NCBI GenBank assembly: GCA_937895705.1
Contig: CALBKM010000042.1
Location: 1-64,000, forward strand
From: an uncultured Clostridia bacterium
GTDB lineage: Bacteria; Bacillota; Clostridia; Lachnospirales; Lachnospiraceae
Direction: 5' to 3'
DNA length: 64,000 nucleotides
Below the pieces are notes generated by a model. That model was not told where the DNA came from, searched no databases, and saw only the letters and a list, made by a program, of their open reading frames with translations. A program made the translations under genes and the position numbers. Of the stretch, positions 60,037-64,000 are shown piece after piece; the first letter of the stretch is position 1; the number at the start of each line of letters is the position of its first letter.

Positions 60037-60669
60037 TTACTCTCCGTCTTCGGTCAATCTCGGAAGGGTGCTTCCTTGCGTCAGCTTTCGCATATCTGCC
60101 AAAAGTTGTGATGATGTTCTGACGGCCTTCTCTTCCGGCTCTGTCACACCAAATTGAAATTCTTGCGCATTACTCCATCTTGAATTTGAAGAGTTAAGCA
60201 ACCAAAAGATTGAACCGCTATTATTCCTATTCTCGCCAAGCTTGCTTTCGTAAAAGTCTTCGATAATAAGAAAAGCCTTTCGCAACACATCAAAGTCCTC
60301 TGTTGCACATATTCTCTTATAATCGGGATTGTCGCTTGAATATGGATTGCCTACGCTATTCTTACCACGAACATAATCTGAAAGCGTTTGCGTGGTTATT
60401 CCCAAGGCAAGTGCAAGTCCTGCCTTTGTTGGGTTGCGTTTCCATGTAGCTATTATCTCGCCGTTTTCATCGTCAACCGAATGGCTCAAACATGACTTGA
60501 AATATCCGGCGCAACGGTCAATTAACTGTTGTCGTGTAAACATCTCTTGTTCACCTCCCTTTAATATTTGTTCAATTTCTGCATCATTGAACGACAGACC
60601 GCCGCTCTTCCGTAGTTCAGCCCATTGCGTTACCATAAACCGGGCTTTTCTACCGTCTGAATCACTCAT
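60037..60669 (-). CDS. terminase small subunit-like (GP3_package) protein
   Basis: 210 residues. The central pattern NPTKAGLALALGITTQTLSDYVRGK and the C-terminal FLIIEDFYESKLGENRNNSGSIFWLLNSS... (in pieces) followed by a Trp and an acidic end are those of phage DNA-packaging small subunits of the GP3_package type. It would select DNA for packaging. No large terminase subunit is encoded in the element, the hallmark of phage satellites. Start ATG 60669 behind AAAGGAGG. Confidence 0.75.
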   Translation of the reverse strand: MSDSDGRKARFMVTQWAELRKSGGLSFNDAEIEQILKGGEQEMFTRQQLIDRCAGYFKSCLSHSVDDENGEIIATWKRNPTKAGLALALGITTQTLSDYVRGKNSVGNPYSSDNPDYKRICATEDFDVLRKAFLIIEDFYESKLGENRNNSGSIFWLLNSSNSRWSNAQEFQFGVTEPEEKAVRTSSQLLADMRKLTQGSTLPRLTEDGE

Positions 60670-60734
60670 TTTTATGTACCTCCTTTTATAATGCGTGTAC
60701 TTGCGCCGTGAACCTAGTCCCAAACCCTCATATT

Positions 60735-60807
60735 AGCCCCTAGAACGGTTTATAATCTATTAGCCCATACTGCATAGGATTACACTGTTTCCGCTATTCT
60801 AGGGGCT
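60735..60807. repeat. 11-bp inverted repeat between rep and terminase genes
   Basis: AGCCCCTAGAA (60735-60745) and TTCTAGGGGCT (60797-60807) are perfect complements with a 51-bp loop that itself has TAATC/GATTA. Possible terminator of rep, packaging site or regulatory RNA. Confidence 0.55.
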
Positions 60808-60830
60808 TTTACAAGGTCAATCAGTTACTC

Positions 60831-61658
60831 TTAATCGTTGTCGTTCTGCTCTGCTTGTTTGCTTTGCTGATATTCCGTAGCTTTTCCCATGTATTTGTCA
60901 AAATCTTCTCTAAACCATCGGGAAAAACCGTTCACATAGGTATGGTTTTCTGCATCGTCTGGGTTCTTTTCATCATAATCGGAATGGTACATAATAACCG
61001 CAATCTGTAACCTATGCGCCATAGTGTCCCGGTCTTCAATCGGTACTTGCTCGATAAACTTAACAAACAAAGGTTTTGCCGCTTCTGCTCCGTCCTCTCT
61101 TGGATACTTGGACTTGATTTTTTTCCACGCCCAATCAATAAAGCCTTCATCACTTGGGAGAGGGGCGGCATTTTCTGTCTCTCTCTCTGAATATAGGTCT
61201 GTTTCTAGGTCTATCTCTCTCTCTTCCTTGGACACGCTGGACAGTGTCGGGACATCACTTGGACATTGTCCAGTTTTGTCTTGTTTTGCCCTCTGTTGCC
61301 TCTTGCGTTCAGCCCAATATGTTTCCGAACCCATCATTTTTTCAGATTCAAGCATGAAATAAGTTCCATCGTCCATAAGTTCCATCATTTTTAGATTGGT
61401 AAAGACCTCGATTGCCTTTTCAATAGTCCCTCTGTCCGTATTCGTAACAATGGACAACATATCCAAGTTATACGGTATATTGTCGTTAAGCTTAAGCAAA
61501 CCTTTGTATTCAACGCTTTTACAAAGCAATTTCAGATAGAAAAGAATATATTCTTTTCCGTCCTGCATGACCTCGACATACCGTATCTCGGGACGCTCAA
61601 AAAAATCATTCTTCAGTTTTAGCCAATAATATCTTTTGTCTTCAATGTTTTCTGCCAA
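60831..61658 (-). CDS. phage replisome organizer-type replication protein
   Basis: 275 residues. The first 115 residues (YYWLKLKNDFFERPEIRYVEV... in part; ILFYLKLLCKS; a winged-helix) match the phage replisome organizer N-terminal domain. A low-complexity linker (about 120-165) precedes a C-terminal DnaD-like/loader-binding part. Starts at TTG 61658 with AGAGGTG. The linker DNA holds phased GGACA repeats (61230-61265) that look like an origin, as in lambda O. Confidence 0.85.
   Translation of the reverse strand: MAENIEDKRYYWLKLKNDFFERPEIRYVEVMQDGKEYILFYLKLLCKSVEYKGLLKLNDNIPYNLDMLSIVTNTDRGTIEKAIEVFTNLKMMELMDDGTYFMLESEKMMGSETYWAERKRQQRAKQDKTGQCPSDVPTLSSVSKEEREIDLETDLYSERETENAAPLPSDEGFIDWAWKKIKSKYPREDGAEAAKPLFVKFIEQVPIEDRDTMAHRLQIAVIMYHSDYDEKNPDDAENHTYVNGFSRWFREDFDKYMGKATEYQQSKQAEQNDND
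61230..61265. repeat. GGACA iterons inside the rep gene
   Basis: GGACA starts at 61230, 61239, 61250 and 61261 (9, 11 and 11 bp apart), in the DNA that codes for the rep linker; the last one is part of TGGACA-T-TGTCCA. Candidate replication origin. Confidence 0.5.
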
Positions 61659-61749
61659 AATTGCACCTCTTTTCGGTCTCTAAGTTGTCTCTTTTGCTCT
61701 ATCAATAAGCAAGCATCCGCCTGCTTTACTCTTTTGTTAATTGTGCCGC

Positions 61750-61941
61750 CTATGCGTATTCTCGTTCGATATACGAAAGAAACGCTTGTCGGTTGATACG
61801 GTAGCATTTGCCGATTTTTCGGCTCGCTCCGGCTTCTTCCGCAAGTCTGCGAACAGTAGCCGTTCCAAGGTTCACAACCTCCGCCATCTGCTCCACCGTC
61901 AGCAATACGCCGTTGGGGTTTCCTGCTCTTGTGCGGTTCAT
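61750..61941 (-). CDS. excisionase-like HTH protein
   Basis: 63 residues: LLTVEQMAEVVNLGTATVRRLAEEAGASRKIGKCYRINRQAFLSYIE, in order the winged-helix of the AlpA/excisionase (helix-turn-helix 17) family. Directs excision or gene switching. Start ATG 61941 behind AGGAGGG. 16 bp after the next HTH gene. Confidence 0.88.
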   Translation of the reverse strand: MNRTRAGNPNGVLLTVEQMAEVVNLGTATVRRLAEEAGASRKIGKCYRINRQAFLSYIEREYA

Positions 61942-61957
61942 ATAGTCCCTCCTTTCC

Positions 61958-62137
61958 TTACGCCTGCTTTGCCACTAATCTGTTAATGGCGTCCACAATT
62001 TCCGCTTTCTTGTCTGCCGGAAGTTCTTTCCTTAACCAACGAGACAAGGTGCATTCGCTCACGCATAACTGCGCCGATACTTCGTAATGCCGCAAACGGT
62101 GTTTTAGTATCAAATCTCTAATTTCTCTGTTTGCCAT
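61958..62137 (-). CDS. 59-residue Cro-like HTH protein
   Basis: A 59-residue gene just too short for common length cut-offs. Translation starts MANREIRDLILKHRLRHYEV and continues with CVSECTLSRWLRKELP, a classic helix-turn-helix, ending INRLVAKQA. Ribosome site AAAGGAGG before ATG 62137. First gene of the element's leftward operon; similar small HTH proteins sit at the start of phage and ICE replication modules. Confidence 0.85.
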   Translation of the reverse strand: MANREIRDLILKHRLRHYEVSAQLCVSECTLSRWLRKELPADKKAEIVDAINRLVAKQA

Positions 62138-62254
62138 GGTCTTTTCCTCCTTTCAAAAATCAAGCGTTGTTATCGTTTTGTTTCAAAAAATATATCCTAT
62201 CGGCTATGCCGTGGATTTACAAATTTTATACCTCATTTTAGACTGCGTAATAGG

Positions 62255-62443
62255 TTACGTATATAATGTGAATAACTCCACCAACACATTAAAAGAAACA
62301 ATGGACTGTATCAAATATAAATCATACTTTAGACTACGTCTTAGTATAGGTCGATTGTGAATGACGGTGGATTTACATTCCACTTCTTCACTTACTCCCT
62401 TACCGATGATAAACTGGATATCGTCGATTAAAAACATATCCAT
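62255..62443 (-). pseudogene. DnaA Walker-B-like fragment
   Basis: Frame starting MDMFLIDDIQFIIGKGVSEE: the stretch LIDDIQFIIGK (62399-62431) is the DnaA Walker B segment as found in Clostridia, followed by a short EE as in DnaA. Before and after it the similarity is lost, and stops lie just upstream. There is no ribosome site. It is read as a captured or decayed dnaA piece rather than a working gene. Confidence 0.45.
62262..62267 (+). promoter_or_regulatory. possible rightward -10 (TATAAT)
   Basis: TATAAT at 62262-62267 with TTAGAC at 62238-62243 (18-bp spacer). It reads into a region without a convincing gene; weak support. Confidence 0.35.
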
Positions 62444-62504
62444 TTTTGTTTCATAATCCGGCGTCTTTTCTATTCCCTTGAGTCCAGTTTACTAAAAAGG
62501 TTGC

Positions 62505-62607
62505 ATGACATTCAATGACATTGGGTGACAAGTTTTAGTTCCTTCTAAATCTAGCCTAGCACCATTCCGAATCCCTTTCAAGGGACACACTTGGACATTT
62601 GTGGACA
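62505..62607. repeat. ATGACATT and GGACA repeats at the right end of the element
   Basis: ATGACATT at 62505-62512 and 62515-62522 (10-bp phase), then GGACA at 62583, 62593 and 62603 (exact 10-bp phase), the same pentamer as in rep. Possible second Rep-binding cluster. No gene is seen between 62138 and 62957 apart from the dnaA-like fragment. Confidence 0.5.
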
Positions 62608-62644
62608 TCTTTTTGGATTCCCAAAATTCGACAAAATTAGAAAA

Positions 62645-62802
62645 CAAAAAAAGGACACAAAGAATAGAGGCTTTTAAGCCTTCTTTCTCAATGTCCTTAG
62701 TTCCGCAGTTATACCCCGCAAGGGTTATTCAATTTCATCTTTGTTTATCATTGTCTTTCGTGGTTTGTCTTTACATTACCACGGATATATTATTTTTGTC
62801 AA
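62645..62802 (-). ncRNA. candidate small RNA or attenuated leader
   Basis: On the minus strand TTGACA (62797-62802), 18-bp spacer, TAATGT (62773-62778), and about 115 nt later an imperfect hairpin AAGGACA...AGGCTT/AAGCCT...TGTCCTT (62652-62699) with TTTTTTTG. No frame with a ribosome site lies between. Confidence 0.45.
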
Positions 62803-62839
62803 CATCTATTTTCCCGCTTTTTTGCGTCATTTCTGAAAG

Positions 62840-62857
62840 TGCGTAAAATGTGCGTAA
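62840..62857. repeat. right arm-type repeats TGCGTAA x2
   Basis: TGCGTAA at 62840-62846 and 62851-62857 (11-bp phase), plus TGCGTCA at 62823-62829. Counterpart of the pair at the left end. Confidence 0.6.
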
Positions 62858-62869
62858 ACCAACAAAAAA

Positions 62870-62889
62870 GAGGACTCCGAAAAGTCCTC
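62870..62889 (-). terminator. terminator inside the right end
   Basis: GAGGACT/AGTCCTC stem with CTTTTTTGTTGG on the minus strand. It would stop leftward transcription entering from lepA. Confidence 0.8.
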
Positions 62890-62925
62890 TAATGCTTGAT
62901 TTTCTAGTGTTTTTTAGTTTTAAAC

Positions 62926-62950
62926 ACCTTCATTCTCAAAGAATGGAGGT
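62926..62950 (+). repeat. attR core within a ribosome-site hairpin
   Basis: The 20-bp repeat (62926-62945) continues into GAGGT to complete an inverted repeat ACCTTCATTC tcaaa GAATGGAGGT. The right arm contains the Shine-Dalgarno GGAGGT of the next gene, so the hairpin would hide it. Confidence 0.75.
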
Positions 62951-62957
62951 GGAGCTT

Positions 62958-63053
62958 ATGAAGAATCAGAACAAATTTGATTTTCGAGATTTGTTGTCCT
63001 TCGGACTCTTTCTTTTAGCTTTGCTTACATTCGTTTTTACGTTTTGTAAGTAA
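62958..63053 (+). CDS. 31-residue holin-like peptide, candidate type I toxin
   Basis: 31 residues (MKNQNKFDFRDLLSFG then LFLLALLTFVFTFCK): a polar start and one strong membrane helix, the form of the putative holin-like/Fst-type toxins of Firmicutes. GGAGGTGGAG precedes ATG 62958; an upstream in-frame ATG at 62943 lies inside the att core. A shared bidirectional terminator (63068-63103) and an opposing promoter follow. Its own promoter seems to be on the far side of the integrated element. Confidence 0.75.
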   Translation: MKNQNKFDFRDLLSFGLFLLALLTFVFTFCK

Positions 63054-63067
63054 ATAAACATAGAAAA

Positions 63068-63103
63068 ACCACCCTCTTAACTTTGACCGGTTGACTGGGT
63101 GGT
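63068..63103. terminator. bidirectional terminator of the holin-like locus
   Basis: ACCACCC (63068-63074) and GGGTGGT (63097-63103) with a run of A before and T-rich after. Typical of convergent toxin mRNA and antisense RNA. Confidence 0.8.
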
Positions 63104-63192
63104 CTTTCTAACTCATCAATTAGGTCAACCCACCTTGTGGGCGGTTGTTCCTTTTCTGATTTCAGTTTAACACATTTCTTCTGCTTTCGCAA
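63104..63192 (-). ncRNA. candidate antisense RNA of the holin-like locus
   Basis: A minus-strand promoter is possible at TTGCGA (63187-63192), 17 bp, TAAACT (63164-63169), overlapping the region just after the lepA stop. The RNA would run through an AACCCACC/GGGCGGTT stem (63126-63146) to the shared terminator. Confidence 0.45.
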
Positions 63193-63199
63193 GTATTTC

Positions 63200-64000
63200 T
63201 TATTCTTCGTCTAATTTAAGCACACTCATAAACGCCTTCTGCGGTATCTCAACGTTACCTACCTGGCGCATACGCTTCTTACCTTCCTTCTGCTTTTCCA
63301 GGAGCTTCTTCTTACGGGAAATATCACCGCCGTAACACTTTGCAAGTACGTCCTTACGCATTGCCTTTACGGTCTCACGGGCAATAATCTTGCTACCGAT
63401 GGCCGCCTGAATCGGAATCTCGAACAGCTGTCTCGGAATCTCGTCTTTGAGACGCTCGCACATTCTTCTGCCGCGCTCGTAAGCGGTTTCGCCATGTACA
63501 ATAAAGGACAAGGCATCCACTTCCTCACGGTTCACTAAAATATCAAGCTTTACCAATTCGCTCGGCACATAGCCCTTAAGCTCATAGTCAAAGGACGCAT
63601 AGCCTCTGGAACGGGATTTCAGCGCATCAAAGAAATCGTAAATGATTTCGTTTAACGGAAGCTCATACTTAAGGAGCGCTCTCGTCTGCTCCATATATTC
63701 CATACCGAGGTAAATACCGCGACGCTCCTGACAAAGGGTCATAATGGCACCCACAAACTCCGTGGTCACCATAATCTCCGCAGAAACAAACGGCTCCTCC
63801 ATATGCTCAATCTCCGACGGATCCGGAAGATTGGACGGGTTGGTAATCTCGATCACCTCACCGTTGGTCTTATATACCTTGTAAATTACGCTCGGCGCGG
63901 TGGTCACAAGGTCTAAGTTATACTCGCGCTCCAAACGCTCCTGAATAATCTCTAAGTGGAGGAGACCCAGAAAACCGCAACGGAAACCGAAACCAAGCGC
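63200..64000 (-). CDS. lepA: elongation factor 4 (LepA), C-terminal part, cut by the window edge
   Basis: 266 C-terminal residues of the translational GTPase LepA, which back-translocates stalled ribosomes. GFRCGFLGLLHLEIIQERL, LVTTAPSVIYKV and the LepA-specific C-terminal basic tail (CYGGDISRKKKLLEKQKEGKKRM... in part) are clear. The frame runs off the right edge with no start in the window. In this group lepA normally leads into hemW and hrcA. Confidence 0.96.
   Translation of the reverse strand, partial: ALGFGFRCGFLGLLHLEIIQERLEREYNLDLVTTAPSVIYKVYKTNGEVIEITNPSNLPDPSEIEHMEEPFVSAEIMVTTEFVGAIMTLCQERRGIYLGMEYMEQTRALLKYELPLNEIIYDFFDALKSRSRGYASFDYELKGYVPSELVKLDILVNREEVDALSFIVHGETAYERGRRMCERLKDEIPRQLFEIPIQAAIGSKIIARETVKAMRKDVLAKCYGGDISRKKKLLEKQKEGKKRMRQVGNVEIPQKAFMSVLKLDEE

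Noticed and set aside
62136..62360. 74-codon plus-strand frame at the start of the element's leftward operon
   Set aside because: Its start overlaps the start codon of the 59-residue HTH gene on the other strand and no ribosome site is seen.
62601..62846. 81-codon plus-strand frame at the right end of the element
   Set aside because: No ribosome site; overlaps the candidate small RNA and iteron-like repeats.
1..64000. tRNA or rRNA genes
   Set aside because: No cloverleaf, CCA-type ends or rRNA-like blocks were seen in any intergenic region; the integration site is not a tRNA gene.

Overview
The window looks like a chromosome segment of a spore-forming, obligately anaerobic Clostridia of the Lachnospiraceae type. 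The evidence is gene content: SCIFF ranthipeptide with its radical-SAM maturase, a sigma-K without pro-sequence, DUF4364, IreB, a Re-citrate-synthase-like protein, ribonuclease J, and a CIRCE-controlled hrcA-grpE-dnaK-dnaJ operon followed by prmA-rsmE. Species cannot be named from sequence reading alone. Most genes are on the minus strand, with AGGAGG-type ribosome sites and TTGACA/TATAAT promoters that can be read directly.

Layout: 1-4 kb small membrane proteins, SPFH/NfeD, DUF4956 and a VTC-type polyphosphate polymerase domain; 4-9.5 kb pgi, a membrane/coiled-coil protein, a SpoU methyltransferase and a periplasmic-binding-like/GGDEF protein; 9.6-12.3 kb (plus strand) malic enzyme, a TIGR01212-type radical SAM protein and DUF4364; 12.3-19 kb galM, copper export (CopA plus a small HMA protein), DegV, Na/Pi cotransporter; 19-22.7 kb a probable citrate-to-2-oxoglutarate operon (Re-citrate synthase-like, NAD isocitrate dehydrogenase, GntR repressor) with a promoter whose -10 lies inside a perfect GTATAC palindrome; 22.7-31.3 kb mgsA, AI-2E permease, SCIFF locus, lipoprotein, PLP decarboxylase; 31.3-39 kb sigK, U32 peptidase, O-methyltransferase, MltG-like stub, RNase J, DUF1292, ruvX, ireB, mtaB; 39-48.7 kb an HPr-like protein, thiI, cysteine desulfurase, rsmE, prmA and the heat-shock operon; 48.8-55 kb accessory genes and hemW; 55-62.9 kb an integrated element; 63.2 kb to the edge lepA (partial).

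The most unusual part is 54.95-63.2 kb. A 7.9-kb element carries a tyrosine integrase, a ribbon-helix-helix regulator, a sigma-70-like factor, an excisionase-like HTH, a phage replisome-organizer protein and a terminase-small-subunit-like protein, but no large terminase, capsid or conjugation genes: the layout of a phage satellite (PICI-like). It is bounded by a 20-bp exact direct repeat with TGCGTAA arm-type repeats inside each end. The repeat is part of a hairpin that hides the Shine-Dalgarno site of a 31-residue hydrophobic peptide gene with convergent antisense-RNA architecture. A good promoter lies on the other side of the element, so the element seems to have separated a type I toxin gene from its promoter; excision would rejoin them.

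Two other loci deserve attention. The SCIFF precursor is a tandem double peptide (12 Cys in 91 residues) followed by a terminator and a nested inverted-repeat leader before its maturase. At 48.8-49.2 kb, a 36-codon membrane peptide is read from a consensus promoter into a bidirectional terminator, opposed by a second consensus promoter, an architecture like Fst/par type I toxin-antitoxin loci.
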